This document shows, one piece after another, positions 35,467 to 46,488 of a stretch of DNA of 53,987 nt. Position 1 is the first letter of the stretch, and each line of letters starts with the position of its first letter. Position numbers and translations under genes: made by a program. Location of the stretch: contig NZ_PYGI01000026.1 of the NCBI RefSeq assembly GCF_003014615.1, positions 1 to 53,987 on the forward strand. Direction: 5' to 3'. The notes beneath the pieces are model-generated. The model was not told where the DNA came from and did no database searches. It saw only the letters and a program-made list of their open reading frames with translations. Source of the stretch: Marinobacterium halophilum. Lineage in GTDB: Bacteria; Pseudomonadota; Gammaproteobacteria; Pseudomonadales; Balneatricaceae.

Positions 35467-37968
35467 TTACAGCGTACGCTGTACTTCAATGGTGTCGAAC
35501 ACTTCGATCTGGTCGCCGACCTTCACGTCGTTGTAGTTCTTCACCCCGATACCACATTCCATACCCTGACGCACTTCCGCAACGGCTTCCTTGAAGCGAC
35601 GCAGGGATTCCAGTTCGCCTTCATAGATAACCACGTTGTCGCGCAGTACACGGATACGCTTGTTACGGTACACCGTACCATCGGTCACCATACAGCCGGC
35701 AATTGCACCCAGCTTCGGTGAACGGAACACGTCACGTACCTGAGCGATACCGACGATCTCTTCACGGTATTCCGGTGACAGCAGACCGGTCATTGCCAGT
35801 TTCACGTCATCGATGATGTCATAGATCACGCTGTAGTAACGCAGCTCCAGCTCTTCACGCTCAACGATCGCCTTGGCCTGGTTGTCCGCACGGACATTAA
35901 AGCCGATCAGGATCGCAGAGGATGCCAATGCCAGGTTGGCATCAGTTTCAGCGATGCCGCCTACGCCGCTGGAGACAATGGTAACCTTCACTTCGTCGGT
36001 CGACAGGTCTTCCAGAGACTGGATGATCGCTTCCAGAGAGCCACGGACGTCCGCTTTCAGAACGACGTTCAACGACTTCACTTCACCGGCCTGCATGTTC
36101 TCGAACAGGTTTTCCAGTTTGGCTTTCTGCTGACGCGCCAGTTTGACTTCGCGGTATTTACCCTGACGGAAGAGAGCAACTTCACGCGCTTTCTTCTCAC
36201 TGGATACAACGGTGAACTCGTCACCGGCACCCGGAGTACCGTCCAGACCGAGGATTTCGACCGGAATGGAGGGACCGGCTTCTTCGATCGGCTTGCCGTT
36301 TTCGTCCAGCATGGCACGTACACGGCCGTAATGCAGACCTGCCAGAACGATATCACCCTTACGCAGAGTACCGTTCTGAACCAGCAGTGTGGAGACTGAA
36401 CCACGTCCTTTATCGATACGGGACTCAACCACGACACCCTGTGCCGGCGCATCCTTGACCGCTGTCAGCTCAAGCAGTTCAGCCTGCAGCAGGATCGCGT
36501 CCAGCAGGGCATCGATGCCTTCACCGCTCTTGGCAGAGACATGCGCGAACTGAACATCGCCGCCCCACTCTTCAGGCAGTACGTCGCGCTGGGCCAGTTC
36601 GTTCTTGACCCGGTCCAGATCAGCATCTTCCTTATCGATCTTGTTCACCGCAACCACCAGCGGTACACCGGCAGCCTTGGCGTGCTGGATCGCTTCTTCG
36701 GTCTGCGGCATCACGCCGTCGTCCGCTGCGACAACCAGTACCACGATATCGGTCAGCTGAGCACCACGTGCACGCATGGCGGTAAACGCTGCGTGTCCCG
36801 GGGTATCGAGGAAGGTGACCATGCCGTTGTCGGTTTCAACGTGGTAGGCACCGATGTGCTGGGTGATACCACCCGCCTCGCCAGTCGCCACCTTGGTGCG
36901 GCGGATGTAATCCAGCAAAGAGGTCTTGCCATGGTCAACGTGACCCATGACGGTCACCACCGGTGCACGACCGACCTGCTCGCCCTGAGCCGCCTGAACG
37001 CTTTCGATCAGAGCATCTTCAATGGCGTTTTCCTGCATCGGAATCGCCTTGTGCCCCATCTCTTCAACGACCAGTACCGCAGTATCTTGATCCAACACCT
37101 GGTTGATGGTTGCCATGGCACCCATCTTGAACATCACCTTGATGACTTCAGCCGCCTTGATTGACATCTTCTTGGCCAGCTCGGCCACGGTGATGCTCTC
37201 AGGGACGTTGACTTCATGTACAACCGGTGCGGTCGGCTTTTCAAAGCCATGCTGGTTAGAACTGCCACCACGACGGGCATTCGTCGCAACACGCTTGCCA
37301 CCCTTGCCACGACGGCCACGGGTGTCTTCCTGGCGTGCAGTCTTGCCACCCTTGCCACGACGCGGACGGTCGTCATCACTGCGGCGTGACTTTTCCTTGT
37401 CCTTACGACGCGGATTGTCATGAACCGGATCCGCAGCAACAGGGGCTGCAGGTGCAGCCGGTGCTTTCGCTGCAGCGGGCTTGGCAGCCGGTGCGGCAGC
37501 TTTGGCTTCAGCAGCCGGAGCTTCAACGGCAGCAGCCTTCGGTGCTTCGGCAACGGTTTCAGCCGGCTTGCTGACAGCCGCAGCAGGCGCTTCTGCCTTA
37601 ACTTCCGCGACGGCAGGGGCGGCTACTTCTGCAACGGCCGGTGCTGCTTCTTCTTCCAGCGTCGAACGTTTGACGTAAGTGCGTTTCTTGCGCACTTCTA
37701 CGCTTACGGTTTTGCGCTGGCCGGATGCACCGGAGATCTTCAACTGTGATTTAGTCTTGCGTTTCAGCGTAATTTTACTCGGTTCAGCCGTACCCGGCTG
37801 TTCACCATGACTACGTTTCAAATGACCAAGCAGCTTGAGGCGCTCGTCTTCAGAAACATTGGATTCGATCTTTTTGCCTTTGATGCCGGCTTCCTGCATC
37901 TGCGTCAGCAGACGCTCAGCGGATACACCAACCACATCGGCAAGTTGTTTAACGGTTACTTCTGCCAT
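35467..37968 (-). CDS. infB: translation initiation factor IF-2
   Basis: GTPase that brings fMet-tRNA to the 30S subunit. It has 833 residues. An N-terminal IF2 domain ([18 protein letters not shown]) is followed by an Ala/Pro/Val-rich and then Arg/Lys/Gly-rich linker (about 90-245). A second short IF2N domain follows, then the G domain with [19 protein letters not shown] and NKIDK. The C-terminal domains end before QRTL. It is preceded by nusA (27-bp gap). Alternative shorter forms as in E. coli are possible but no internal start is proven. Confidence 0.98.
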   Translation of the reverse strand: MAEVTVKQLADVVGVSAERLLTQMQEAGIKGKKIESNVSEDERLKLLGHLKRSHGEQPGTAEPSKITLKRKTKSQLKISGASGQRKTVSVEVRKKRTYVKRSTLEEEAAPAVAEVAAPAVAEVKAEAPAAAVSKPAETVAEAPKAAAVEAPAAEAKAAAPAAKPAAAKAPAAPAAPVAADPVHDNPRRKDKEKSRRSDDDRPRRGKGGKTARQEDTRGRRGKGGKRVATNARRGGSSNQHGFEKPTAPVVHEVNVPESITVAELAKKMSIKAAEVIKVMFKMGAMATINQVLDQDTAVLVVEEMGHKAIPMQENAIEDALIESVQAAQGEQVGRAPVVTVMGHVDHGKTSLLDYIRRTKVATGEAGGITQHIGAYHVETDNGMVTFLDTPGHAAFTAMRARGAQLTDIVVLVVAADDGVMPQTEEAIQHAKAAGVPLVVAVNKIDKEDADLDRVKNELAQRDVLPEEWGGDVQFAHVSAKSGEGIDALLDAILLQAELLELTAVKDAPAQGVVVESRIDKGRGSVSTLLVQNGTLRKGDIVLAGLHYGRVRAMLDENGKPIEEAGPSIPVEILGLDGTPGAGDEFTVVSSEKKAREVALFRQGKYREVKLARQQKAKLENLFENMQAGEVKSLNVVLKADVRGSLEAIIQSLEDLSTDEVKVTIVSSGVGGIAETDANLALASSAILIGFNVRADNQAKAIVEREELELRYYSVIYDIIDDVKLAMTGLLSPEYREEIVGIAQVRDVFRSPKLGAIAGCMVTDGTVYRNKRIRVLRDNVVIYEGELESLRRFKEAVAEVRQGMECGIGVKNYNDVKVGDQIEVFDTIEVQRTL

Positions 37969-37995
37969 ATATGTGTTCTCCTCTTCCGCTGGCGT

Positions 37996-39486
37996 TTACT
38001 GCTCTTGTGCAAACCAGGGCGCACGAGCGGTCATGATAAGCTCGGCGGCCTTGTCTTCAGGCAGCCCTTCAATGTCCAGCAGATCTTCGACAGATTGCTC
38101 TGCCAGATCTTCCATGGTGACAATGCCGCGAGCGGCCAGCTGGAACGCCAGGGTTCGCTCCATACCATCCATTGTCAGCAGGTCTTCAGCCGGTTCCACG
38201 TCACCCAGCTGCTCTTCACTGGCAATTGCCAGATTGATAAGAGCATCCTTGGCGCGGGCACGAAGTGCTTCGATCAGCTCTTCGTCAAATTCTTCGATGT
38301 CGAGCATCTCGTCAACCGGTACGTAGGCCACTTCTTCAAGTGACGTAAAGCCTTCACCTACCAGGATTTCAGCGACCTCTTCATCAATGTCCAGATGTTT
38401 GACGAACATGTCGATAACAGCACCGACTTCAGTCTGCTGCTTTTCGGCAGCATCGGCTTCCGACATCACGTTCAGAACCCAACCGGTCAGCTCACTGGCC
38501 AACCGCACGTTCTGACCACTGCGGCCAATCGCCATCGCCAGCGCTTCTTCAGCGACGGCCACATCCATCGAGTGGCTCTCTTCATCCATGACGATAGACG
38601 CCACTTCTGCAGGAGCCATTGCATTGATTACCAACTGCGCCGGATTGTCATCCCAGAGAATGATATCCACGCGCTCGCCGCCCAACTCGTTGGACACTGC
38701 CTGGACACGCGAACCACGCATACCCACACAAGCACCCACAGGGTCGATACGGCCATCGTTGGTCTTAACAGCGATCTTCGCACGCGTACCCGGATCACGG
38801 GCGGCAGCACGAATCTCAATGACTTCTTCAGCGATTTCCGGCACTTCAATACTGAACAATTCGATCAGCATTGCATTGGAACTACGGCTCAGTACCAGCT
38901 GCGGACCACGTCCTTCACTGCGCACTTCCTGTAGTACTGCACGGACACGATCCCCCATGCGGAAGCTTTCCCGCGGGATCAGGTTCTCACGCGGCAGCAA
39001 TGCTTCAGCGTTATTACCCAGATCGACGATAATGTTATCGCGTGTCACTTTTTTGACCGTACCGGCGATCAACTCGCCTTTACGGTCCTGATACTGCTCG
39101 ACCACCTTCGCACGTTCAGCTTCACGTACCTTCTGTACGATAACCTGCTTGGCAGTCTGAGCGGCGATACGGCCAAACGCGACCGACTCCACCTTTTCTT
39201 CGTACACGTCACCCGGCTGCAGTGCCGGATCAATTTCATGCGCTTCCTGTAATGTCAGCTCAGTACCCAGCGCTGGAACACCTTCGTTGCTGACAACCAG
39301 CCAGCGGCGCCAGGTTTCGTAGTCGCCGGTTGTACGATCAATCTCGACGCGGACATCAGCCTCTTCGTCGTAGCGCTTTTTTGTAGCCGTGGCCAGAGCA
39401 ACTTCTATTGCTTCAAAAATGACGCCTTTGGGCACGTCTTTTTCATTAGAAACAGCTTCTGCAACCAGTAGAATCTCTTTATTCAT
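37996..39486 (-). CDS. nusA: transcription termination/antitermination factor NusA
   Basis: RNA polymerase-binding factor for pausing, termination and rRNA antitermination. It has 496 residues. Domains in order are: N-terminal polymerase-binding domain, S1 ([16 protein letters not shown]), KH1 and KH2 ([24 protein letters not shown] and [17 protein letters not shown]), and two acidic helix-hairpin repeats at the C terminus ([19 protein letters not shown]). The C-terminal repeats are typical of gammaproteobacteria. It is encoded between rimP and infB. Confidence 0.98.
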   Translation of the reverse strand: MNKEILLVAEAVSNEKDVPKGVIFEAIEVALATATKKRYDEEADVRVEIDRTTGDYETWRRWLVVSNEGVPALGTELTLQEAHEIDPALQPGDVYEEKVESVAFGRIAAQTAKQVIVQKVREAERAKVVEQYQDRKGELIAGTVKKVTRDNIIVDLGNNAEALLPRENLIPRESFRMGDRVRAVLQEVRSEGRGPQLVLSRSSNAMLIELFSIEVPEIAEEVIEIRAAARDPGTRAKIAVKTNDGRIDPVGACVGMRGSRVQAVSNELGGERVDIILWDDNPAQLVINAMAPAEVASIVMDEESHSMDVAVAEEALAMAIGRSGQNVRLASELTGWVLNVMSEADAAEKQQTEVGAVIDMFVKHLDIDEEVAEILVGEGFTSLEEVAYVPVDEMLDIEEFDEELIEALRARAKDALINLAIASEEQLGDVEPAEDLLTMDGMERTLAFQLAARGIVTMEDLAEQSVEDLLDIEGLPEDKAAELIMTARAPWFAQEQ

Positions 39487-39516
39487 ACGACTGCCTCGCC
39501 AAACCTCAAACCGGTG

Positions 39517-39972
39517 TTAAAACTGGGGAATCACATTGGCACGGTCGATATAATCAACCGGCAACAGATACTCTTCATCATCGACAACCAACAGAACCTC
39601 GTCACCCTCGACGCCGTTCAGCAGGCCTTTGAATTTGCGGCGTCCTTCAAAAGGTACGCGCAGACGCAGCTGTACGGTGTGGCCTGCGTATGCTTTAAAA
39701 TGTTCCAGGGTGAACAAGGGCCGATCCATACCCGGAGAAGATACCTCCAGCATGTATTGTTCCTGGATCGGATCCTCGACATCGAGAATGCCACTGACTT
39801 GATGACTAACACGCGCACAATCATCAACCGAGACGCCTTCCGGGCCATCAATGTAGATGCGCAGCGTGCTCTGCCGACCGGCCGAATGAAAATCCAGTCC
39901 CCATAGGTCAAGACCCAGCGCGACAACGGCCGGTTCTATCAATTCCTGTAAGGCTTTTAGTTTGGCTGACAC
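39517..39972 (-). CDS. rimP: ribosome maturation factor RimP
   Basis: Needed for 30S assembly. It has 151-152 residues from GTG 39972 (SAKLKALQELIEPAVVALGLDLWGLDF), the usual start in homologues; the frame is open 30 codons further upstream across leader hairpins and is not coding there. STLRIYIDGPEGVSVDDCARVS and VSSPGMDRPLF are family motifs. It is the first protein gene after the tRNA pair and heads rimP-nusA-infB. Confidence 0.96.
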   Translation of the reverse strand: MSAKLKALQELIEPAVVALGLDLWGLDFHSAGRQSTLRIYIDGPEGVSVDDCARVSHQVSGILDVEDPIQEQYMLEVSSPGMDRPLFTLEHFKAYAGHTVQLRLRVPFEGRRKFKGLLNGVEGDEVLLVVDDEEYLLPVDYIDRANVIPQF

Positions 39973-40008
39973 TGACGAAGACCTCGTTCCGGATATGCCT
40001 GAAACAAA

Positions 40009-40032
40009 AAATGGGCCTCTGAGGACCCATTT
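40009..40032 (-). terminator. terminator-like hairpin in the rimP-nusA leader
   Basis: Minus strand: AAATGGG pairs with CCCATTT and an inner CTC/GAG, then TTTTTTG. It sits 36 bp before the rimP GTG. With the hairpin at 40071-40090 it makes two tandem terminators between tRNA-fMet and rimP, the E. coli arrangement through which expression of nusA is controlled. Confidence 0.7.
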
Positions 40033-40039
40033 CTGACGT

Positions 40040-40066
40040 GGCACCTGGTGCCTGTAGATCATCTAC
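40040..40066 (-). repeat. two small palindromes in the rimP-nusA leader
   Basis: GGCACC-T-GGTGCC (40040-40052) and GTAGAT-C-ATCTAC (40054-40066) lie back to back between the two terminator hairpins. Each has a one-base centre, so as RNA the hairpins would lose a pair or two, and as DNA they look like protein sites. Significance unknown. Confidence 0.45.
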
Positions 40067-40070
40067 GAAA

Positions 40071-40090
40071 AAGCCCCTTAATAGGGGCTT
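40071..40090 (-). terminator. tRNA operon terminator
   Basis: Minus strand: AAGCCCCT-ATTA-AGGGGCTT followed by TTT then C. It lies 16 bases past the 3' end of tRNA-fMet. Confidence 0.85.
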
Positions 40091-40105
40091 GATCGTAAAG
40101 AAAAG

Positions 40106-40182
<77 letters not shown>

Positions 40183-40228
40183 TCAGAAACAGGTGCACAT
40201 CATACACCACACCTGCTCTATTTACAAA

Positions 40229-40314
40229 TGGTGCCGAAGGCCGGACTCGAACCGGCACGAGCATAGCTCACCACCCCCTCAAGATGGCGTGTCTACCAAT
40301 TTCACCACTTCGGC
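40229..40314 (-). tRNA. tRNA-Leu (GAG)
   Basis: An 86-nt class II tRNA with encoded CCA. The anticodon loop reads CTTGAGG, so the anticodon is GAG. It has the long variable arm and the D-loop/T-loop consensus (GGTTCGAGTCC). It lies between secG and tRNA-fMet, as in other gammaproteobacteria. Confidence 0.97.
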
Positions 40315-40332
40315 TTAAACTTTTAAATCCGC

Positions 40333-40701
40333 TTACTCAGCAACCGGAATATCTGATGGCTGCTGAACTGCCTGACTGCTTTCAAGAGCGGGCAGGCCCT
40401 GCTGAATTTCAGCAGCAGATTCAATCACTTCTGCGGCCGGAATGCCAGCATCATTTACACTTTCTGCTTTCTGCTTGGCAAAAACAGCCAAACCAAAGCT
40501 GGTTGCAAACACACCTGCTGCCATAATAGCCGTCAGGCGACCAAGAAAGCTCTTGGAACCCTGACTACCAAATACGGTTTGTGATGCACCGCCACCGAAT
40601 GCCGCACCTGCTTCAGCACCCTTGCCCTGCTGCAACAGCACCAGAGCAACAATCGCAGCAGCCAGCAACACATGAACGATCAGAACAATACTTTCCATCA
40701 T
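40333..40701 (-). CDS. secG: preprotein translocase subunit SecG
   Basis: Small accessory subunit of the SecYEG export channel. About 122 residues. TM1 (SIVLIVHVLLAAAIVALVLL) is followed by the hallmark QQGKGAEAGAAFGGGASQTVFG loop and TM2 (LTAIMAAGVFATSFGLAVF). An Ala/Glu/Gln-rich tail follows. Two adjacent ATGs (40701, 40698) are possible, with a GTG two codons earlier. It is immediately downstream of tpiA. Confidence 0.95.
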   Translation of the reverse strand: MMESIVLIVHVLLAAAIVALVLLQQGKGAEAGAAFGGGASQTVFGSQGSKSFLGRLTAIMAAGVFATSFGLAVFAKQKAESVNDAGIPAAEVIESAAEIQQGLPALESSQAVQQPSDIPVAE

Positions 40702-40710
40702 CGACACCGT

Positions 40711-41478
40711 TTAGCCGGCGACTGCCGCAGCACGGCAGATCGCAATAAATTCCTGAGCCTTCAATGAAGCGCCACCTATAAGGCCGCCATCAATATCCGG
40801 CTGCGCAAAAAGCGCCTGTGCATTTCCGGCATTGACACTACCACCGTACAGAATACGTACAGTATCGGCGGTATCTGCTGCAAGGTCATACAAGGATACA
40901 CGCAGCACCTTGTGGATCTCTTGCGCCTGCTCAGGTGATGCTGTTAAACCTGTACCAATAGCCCATACTGGCTCGTAAGCCACCACGACGCGAGCAATAT
41001 TATCAGCACTCAAACCGCTCAGCGCCTGTTCAAGCTGATTGACAACAACCGCAGTCGCCTCACCCGATTCGCGCTGCTGTAGAGTTTCCCCTACGCACAC
41101 TACCGGCAACAACCCCGCTTGCAATGCAGCCTGAACTTTTGCGGCTACATCCACATCAGCCTCACCAAAAATGGCTCGTCGCTCGGAGTGCCCCAGTATA
41201 ACCAGACCACATCCACTATCGACCAACATTTCAGCTGACACTTCACCGGTATAGGCTCCGCTGGCATGTTGGCTCATGTTCTGAGCACCTACAGCAATTG
41301 CTGTTTCTGCCAGCTGTGTCGCCACTGCCTGTAAATATACAAATGGCGGGCACATGCCAATATCGACACTGCTGAAAGCCTCATCTTCAATACCGGAAGC
41401 AATCTGCTCAACCAGCTCGCTATTGCGGCTGCTTAAGCCATGCATCTTCCAGTTACCGATAACCAGTGCTTTACGCAT
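40711..41478 (-). CDS. tpiA: triosephosphate isomerase
   Basis: Interconverts DHAP and glyceraldehyde-3-phosphate. It has 255 residues from ATG 41478. Catalytic residues are visible: Lys in VIGNWKM, His in LGHSERRAIFGE, and Glu in VAYEPVWAIGTG. ILYGGSVNAGNAQAL binds the phosphate. It starts 45 bp after the glmM stop and probably shares its mRNA. Confidence 0.98.
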   Translation of the reverse strand: MRKALVIGNWKMHGLSSRNSELVEQIASGIEDEAFSSVDIGMCPPFVYLQAVATQLAETAIAVGAQNMSQHASGAYTGEVSAEMLVDSGCGLVILGHSERRAIFGEADVDVAAKVQAALQAGLLPVVCVGETLQQRESGEATAVVVNQLEQALSGLSADNIARVVVAYEPVWAIGTGLTASPEQAQEIHKVLRVSLYDLAADTADTVRILYGGSVNAGNAQALFAQPDIDGGLIGGASLKAQEFIAICRAAAVAG

Positions 41479-41523
41479 CGATATCCCCTTATGAAAGAGG
41501 CGCATATAGTAGCCGAGCCCAAA

Positions 41524-42873
41524 TCAGCTGGCAAGGGTCAACAGTGTTTTTTCAACATGCCCTGCCAACTCGGCACACAGCCTTTCCACTTCTTCCGCGC
41601 ATTCGCCCTCTACCATCACTCGCACAACAGGCTCAGTCCCTGACGGACGCAGCAACACACGTCCGCGCTCGCCCAATGTTGCTTCTACGGCACGCACGGC
41701 AGCAACCACTTCGTCCTGCTGCATCGGATCCATTTTGCGCGGCATGGCCACATTGATCATGGTTTGCGGCATTTTTTGCATGCCCGATTTCAGACTATAC
41801 AGGCTCTGCTCACACTCAATCATTGCCTTGAGCACCTGCAGCGCCGCTACCAGACCATCACCCGTTGTGGTCAAGTGCGCACAGACGATATGGCCCGAAC
41901 TCTCTCCACCCAGAGTCCAGCCGTGCTGTTGCAGCTGCTCAATGACATAACGGTCACCGACATTGGCACGCACGAAGGGAATATCCCGCTGCTTGAGCGC
42001 CTGCTCCAAACCAAAATTCGACATCAGCGTGCCCACGACTCCGCCTTCAAATATCCCCTGCTTCTGCAGAGCAGAGGCCATAATGAACAGAATCTCATCA
42101 CCATCCACGACCTCACCCTGATGATCAACCATCATCAAACGGTCGCCGTCACCATCCAGAGCAACACCCAGGTCCGCACGCTCCGCCAGCACCGCCTTCT
42201 GCAGCTGGGCAGGGTCGGTCGCGCCACAGGCGTCGTTGATATTGACACCATTCGGGGCGGAAGCAATCTCTATAACCTCAGCTCCCAGCTCTCGCAACAC
42301 CTTTGGGGCTACGTGATAGGTCGCGCCGTTGGCACAATCCAGCACGATACGCAGCCCTCGCAGGCTGAAGCGACTGCTCAAGGTTCCCTTGCAGAATTCG
42401 ATATATCGCCCAGCCGCATCTTCAACACGACGCGCCTTGCCCAACGCAGCAGAGGGCACGGTCGTCATCGCCAGGTCCATCTGCGCTTCGATGGCTTGCT
42501 CAATACTGTCAGGAAGCTTGGTACCGTCAGCGGAGAAGAATTTGATGCCGTTATCGGAATACACGTTATGTGACGCACTGATCACGATACCGGCGTTGGC
42601 ACGAAAGGTACGCGTAAGATAGGCAATGGCCGGCGTGGGCATCGGGCCGGTCAACAGCACATCAACCCCTGCGGCCGACAACCCGGCTTCCAGCGCCGAT
42701 TCGAACATGTAACCGGAAATACGCGTGTCCTTGCCGATCAGAATCTTGCTGCGCCCTTCCCGTGCAAATACACAACCGGCCGCCCAGCCAAGCTTGAGAA
42801 CAAAATCGGGCGTGATCGGGAACTGCCCCACTTCGCCACGGATACCATCGGTACCAAAATACTTCCTGCTCAC
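41524..42873 (-). CDS. glmM: phosphoglucosamine mutase
   Basis: Converts glucosamine-6-P to glucosamine-1-P for UDP-GlcNAc, feeding murein and LPS. It has 449 residues. The catalytic phosphoserine is Ser101 in GIVISASHN. The metal loop is [13 protein letters not shown] and the sugar loop contains GGESSGHIV. The C-terminal phosphate-binding loop [16 protein letters not shown] is present. The active-site loop reads [11 protein letters not shown] where homologues often have HNPYYDNG. It begins three bases after folP. Confidence 0.98.
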   Translation of the reverse strand: MSRKYFGTDGIRGEVGQFPITPDFVLKLGWAAGCVFAREGRSKILIGKDTRISGYMFESALEAGLSAAGVDVLLTGPMPTPAIAYLTRTFRANAGIVISASHNVYSDNGIKFFSADGTKLPDSIEQAIEAQMDLAMTTVPSAALGKARRVEDAAGRYIEFCKGTLSSRFSLRGLRIVLDCANGATYHVAPKVLRELGAEVIEIASAPNGVNINDACGATDPAQLQKAVLAERADLGVALDGDGDRLMMVDHQGEVVDGDEILFIMASALQKQGIFEGGVVGTLMSNFGLEQALKQRDIPFVRANVGDRYVIEQLQQHGWTLGGESSGHIVCAHLTTTGDGLVAALQVLKAMIECEQSLYSLKSGMQKMPQTMINVAMPRKMDPMQQDEVVAAVRAVEATLGERGRVLLRPSGTEPVVRVMVEGECAEEVERLCAELAGHVEKTLLTLAS

Positions 42874-42876
42874 TTG

Positions 42877-43737
42877 TTACTCTCCTGCCGTTTCATTCAT
42901 GACCGCTTCGGTCATTCGCACTACGTCCACGGTTGGCGCCACATCGTGAACACGGACAATCTTTGCACCCTTGCTGACTGCCAGCGCGACTGTGGCAAGA
43001 CTACCATAGAGACGTTGATCCACAGGCTTGTTCAAGGTCATGCCAATCATCGATTTGCGCGACGTACCTACCAAAAGCGGTGTACCCAGCCCCTGCAGCC
43101 GGTCCATCCGGTTCAACAGTTCAAGGTTATGCTGCAATGTTTTACCGAATCCGAAACCGGGATCCAACAACAGGCGTTTACTCTCTATTCCTGCCTCGCG
43201 GCAGCGCTGCTGCTGAAACTGCAAAAAATGCTCCACCTCTTCGGTCACATCACGATAGCAGGGCTTAAGCTGCATCGTCGCTGGACTGCTCCCCTGCATA
43301 TGCATGACACAGAGTGCCAAATCGGTTGATGCCGCGACGTCGAACGCTCCCGGTCGCGAGAATGAACGCACGTCATTCAGTAAGCCCGCACCGGCGTCGG
43401 CGGCGGCCTGCATCACTTCCGGTGCGCTGGTATCCACTGACAACACCACATCCAGCTCGCGACTCAGGCGTTCAACAACCGGGATGACACGCTCCAGCTC
43501 TTCTGCCACAGACACCGGCTCAGCACCTGGACGGGTGGACTCCCCACCGATATCAATCAGGGTTGCGCCTTCCCTTACCTGCTGCTCAGCCTTGCGGAGC
43601 GCCATCTCGACTGACAATTGACGATCACGGTAAACGCTGCCGCCGTCGGAAAAAGAATCCGGGGTAACATTCAAGATACCCATCACCTGCACTGTCGACA
43701 GATCAAGCTTACGTCCCGCACACTGCAATACCGTCAT
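42877..43737 (-). CDS. folP: dihydropteroate synthase
   Basis: Joins p-aminobenzoate to the pterin pyrophosphate in folate synthesis. It has 286 residues. The pterin site reads VMGILNVTPDSFSDGG and DIGGESTRPGA, with the later DPGFGFGKTLQHN and GTSRKSMIG segments. A terminator lies between it and ftsH, yet order ftsH-folP-glmM is as in E. coli. The target of sulfonamides; nothing unusual is seen in the loops. Confidence 0.97.
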   Translation of the reverse strand: MTVLQCAGRKLDLSTVQVMGILNVTPDSFSDGGSVYRDRQLSVEMALRKAEQQVREGATLIDIGGESTRPGAEPVSVAEELERVIPVVERLSRELDVVLSVDTSAPEVMQAAADAGAGLLNDVRSFSRPGAFDVAASTDLALCVMHMQGSSPATMQLKPCYRDVTEEVEHFLQFQQQRCREAGIESKRLLLDPGFGFGKTLQHNLELLNRMDRLQGLGTPLLVGTSRKSMIGMTLNKPVDQRLYGSLATVALAVSKGAKIVRVHDVAPTVDVVRMTEAVMNETAGE

Positions 43738-43790
43738 CGTCTCCCCTCTCCCGTTTTGAATCTACACACCCACAGACCGGCACATACAAA

Positions 43791-43814
43791 AAAGCCGGCC
43801 CCATGGCCGGCTTT
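43791..43814. terminator. ftsH terminator
   Basis: A 10-bp perfect stem (43791-43800 with 43805-43814) has a CCAT loop and AAA/TTT flanks. It lies between ftsH and folP on the minus strand. Confidence 0.85.
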
Positions 43815-43835
43815 ATCATATCAGATCAACGCCGA

Positions 43836-45845
43836 TCAGCGATCACCGTCAGGACGCTGCCAAGGATTGTTATCCTTGTCGTCGGTGTCATCAGCATCAG
43901 GTTTCTGCTTGTCCACCGAATCATCTGCGGGCGCATCATCCGCCGGAGCATCATCGGCAGCAGGTGCCTGCTGCTTCATCTCATGGGCATCACGCTCAGC
44001 CTGCTCTGCACGCTCCTGCGCTTCCACCCAACCTTCCGGCGGCGTCACATCCGTACGTTCCATCAACTGATCCAGCTGATCCGCACCAATGGTTTCATAC
44101 TTCATCAACGCCTGTGCCATGGCATCCAGAATATCGCGGTTTTCATGCAGCAACTGCGATGCTTTCTGATAGCAGGTATTGATGATGTTACGCACTTCGG
44201 CATCAATACGTTTCTGCGTTTCTTCCGACATCGGCTTGGCACCCTGCCCCATGCCGCGGCCAAACGGGTCATCATCTTCGTCACCGTACAGCAACGGCCC
44301 CAGTTCATCACTGAGTCCCCACTTGGTCACCATGTTACGCGCCAGCATGGTCGCTTTCTGGATGTCATTGGAAGCACCGGTGGTGACACCATCCTTGCCC
44401 AGTGTCATCTCCTCAGCCAGGCGTCCGCCATACAGCGAGCAGATCTGCGAAATGATCCACTGGCGGCTATGGCTGTAGCGATCCTCTTCCGGCAGGAACA
44501 TGGTCACACCCAACGCACGGCCACGCGGGATGATGGAGACCTTGTAGACTGGATCATGCTCCGGCATCAGACGACCGATAATCGCATGCCCGGCTTCATG
44601 GTAGGCCGTATTCAGGCGTTCCTTGTACGACATGACCATGGACTTGCGCTCCGCGCCCATCATGATCTTGTCCTTGGCCTGCTCGAACTGCTCCATGCCG
44701 ACGGTACGACGACTGTTACGCGCTGCGAACAAGGCAGCCTCGTTCACCAGGTTGGCCAGGTCTGCACCGGAGAAACCGGGGGTGCCACGTGCAATCAACT
44801 CAGGCTTGACGTCATCGCCCAACGGCACTTTGCGCATGTGTACTTTCAGGATCTGCTCACGACCACGGATGTCAGGCAAGCCGACATGTACCTGGCGGTC
44901 GAAGCGACCCGGACGCAGCAGCGCCGGGTCCAGCACGTCAGGACGGTTGGTCGCCGCGATAACGATGACACCTTCCGTACCTTCAAAGCCATCCATCTCG
45001 ACCAGCAACTGGTTCAGGGTCTGCTCACGCTCATCATTACCACCCCCCATGCCCACACCACGGTGGCGGCCAACGGCATCAATCTCGTCAATGAAGATGA
45101 TGCAGGGCGCATGCTTCTTGGCCTGTTCGAACATGTCACGCACACGCGAGGCGCCCACACCCACGAACATTTCCACGAAGTCAGAACCGGAAATGCTGAA
45201 AAAGGGTACCCGTGCTTCGCCCGCAATCGCTTTCGCCAGCAGGGTCTTGCCCGTACCCGGTGAACCGGCCATCAGTACGCCGCGCGGAATATGCCCACCC
45301 AGGCGCTGAAATTTGCCTGGATCACGCAGATAATCAACCAGCTCCTTGACCTCTTCCTTGGCTTCTTCGACACCAGCCACGTCATCGAAGGTGGTCTTGA
45401 CCTGGTCTTCGCTCATCATCCGCGCCTTCGACTTGCCAAACGACATGGGGCCGCCTTTGCCCCCCCCGCCGCCCTGCATCTGGCGCATGAAGAACATGAA
45501 CACAGCGATGATCACCAGAATCGGGAAAGATGCCACCAGCAGCTGGGTCCAGATGCTCTGACGTTCAGGCTGTTTGCCCTCGATCACCACATTGTGCTGC
45601 AGCAAATCATCGATCAGCTTTGGATCCTGAACCGCCGGGCGCACGGTTTCAAAACGCTCACCATTGCTGCGCTGACCTACAATGGTAAAGCCTTCGATGG
45701 TGACCTTGGAGACCCGGTCAGCTTGCACCTCAGCCACAAAGTCGGAATAACTCAATTTGTTACTTTCGCTTTCGGCACTGAAATTGTTGAAGACGGTGAG
45801 CAGAACGGCTGCTATCACCAACCACAACACCAGATTTTTTGCCAT
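43836..45845 (-). CDS. ftsH: ATP-dependent zinc metalloprotease FtsH
   Basis: Inner-membrane AAA+ protease that degrades sigma-32, LpxC and unassembled membrane proteins. About 669 residues from ATG 45845 ([19 protein letters not shown] as TM1); a TTG at 45854 three codons earlier has a better-spaced GAGGG and could be used instead. TM2 is around residue 105 ([13 protein letters not shown]). The Walker A is GSPGTGKT where most FtsH have GPPGTGKT. Pore motif FVEM, Walker [12 protein letters not shown], and zinc site HEAGH follow. The tail is acidic and Ala/Asp-rich. rlmE, its usual partner, is absent. Confidence 0.98.
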   Translation of the reverse strand: MAKNLVLWLVIAAVLLTVFNNFSAESESNKLSYSDFVAEVQADRVSKVTIEGFTIVGQRSNGERFETVRPAVQDPKLIDDLLQHNVVIEGKQPERQSIWTQLLVASFPILVIIAVFMFFMRQMQGGGGGKGGPMSFGKSKARMMSEDQVKTTFDDVAGVEEAKEEVKELVDYLRDPGKFQRLGGHIPRGVLMAGSPGTGKTLLAKAIAGEARVPFFSISGSDFVEMFVGVGASRVRDMFEQAKKHAPCIIFIDEIDAVGRHRGVGMGGGNDEREQTLNQLLVEMDGFEGTEGVIVIAATNRPDVLDPALLRPGRFDRQVHVGLPDIRGREQILKVHMRKVPLGDDVKPELIARGTPGFSGADLANLVNEAALFAARNSRRTVGMEQFEQAKDKIMMGAERKSMVMSYKERLNTAYHEAGHAIIGRLMPEHDPVYKVSIIPRGRALGVTMFLPEEDRYSHSRQWIISQICSLYGGRLAEEMTLGKDGVTTGASNDIQKATMLARNMVTKWGLSDELGPLLYGDEDDDPFGRGMGQGAKPMSEETQKRIDAEVRNIINTCYQKASQLLHENRDILDAMAQALMKYETIGADQLDQLMERTDVTPPEGWVEAQERAEQAERDAHEMKQQAPAADDAPADDAPADDSVDKQKPDADDTDDKDNNPWQRPDGDR

Positions 45846-46174
45846 ATCGTTCAATGGACCACCCTCTGTTCACTCAATTCTGTCGGCCGCTCGAGATTGC
45901 CACTGTTACTGAATCAGCACCGCTTCGCAACCTGTTTTATAGTTGTACGCGCTCAAATGCACATCCGAGCAGGCTTTTCTGTAACGGCCCGTGCGATGAC
46001 ATTCGATCTGCATGATGCAAAAACGTTCCTTACAGCACACTATTAACGACTATCGGATACAATTGTACCTGACTGCTTGCTGCCTGCTGCTACTCAGCCC
46101 CGCAGGACTCAGGTAAAATAGCTGTTTATTTGACCAACGGGGTCATCCCCCATCAAGAGGCACCATATTCTAGT
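45846..46174. other. ftsH-yhbY divergent gap (329 bp), rlmE missing
   Basis: In Pseudomonas and E. coli rlmE (ftsJ) stands between ftsH and yhbY. Here no frame of the expected ~200 codons exists in this gap or in adjoining DNA. A minus-strand TATAAA at about 45940-45945 may be part of the ftsH promoter and a TAAAAT at about 46114-46119 part of a yhbY promoter; neither has a good -35. A GGGG-TCAT-CCCC hairpin lies close before yhbY. Confidence 0.6.
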
Positions 46175-46477
46175 ATGAGCTTGACGCCTGAGCAAAAGAA
46201 GCACTTCCGCACCCTTGGCCACAAACTGAACCCGATCGTCATGGTCGCCGGTAATGGCCTGACCGAAAACATCCAGCTGGAAGTAGACCGCGCACTTGAA
46301 GATCACGAGCTGATCAAAGTGAAATTCTCGGTCGGTGACCGCGCGATCAAGCGCGAGATGATCCGTCAGATGTGTGGCATCGTGGAAGCCGAACTGGTGC
46401 AGGAGATCGGTAATATCGCCCTGATCTACCGTGCGGCACGGAACCCGAACCCCAAGCTTTCCAACTTGATGCGCTAA
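46175..46477 (+). CDS. yhbY: YhbY family CRM-domain RNA-binding protein
   Basis: A 100-residue single CRM-domain protein associated with pre-50S ribosomal particles. It begins MSLTPEQKKHFRTLGHKLNPIVMVAGNGLTEN, with the GNGLT loop of the fold, and ends GNIALIYRAARNPNPKLSNL. I use ATG 46175 as in homologues; the frame is open 15 codons earlier. The nearest AAGAGG is about 14 bases upstream, rather far. It is convergent with greA. Confidence 0.95.
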   Translation: MSLTPEQKKHFRTLGHKLNPIVMVAGNGLTENIQLEVDRALEDHELIKVKFSVGDRAIKREMIRQMCGIVEAELVQEIGNIALIYRAARNPNPKLSNLMR

Positions 46478-46488
46478 GCATCAGACAT

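Noticed and set aside
43803..45263. 486-codon plus-strand open frame opposite ftsH
   Set aside because: Antisense to a fully conserved gene. Its sequence is low-complexity, His/Arg/Gln-rich and has no domain; it reflects GC-rich codon use of ftsH.
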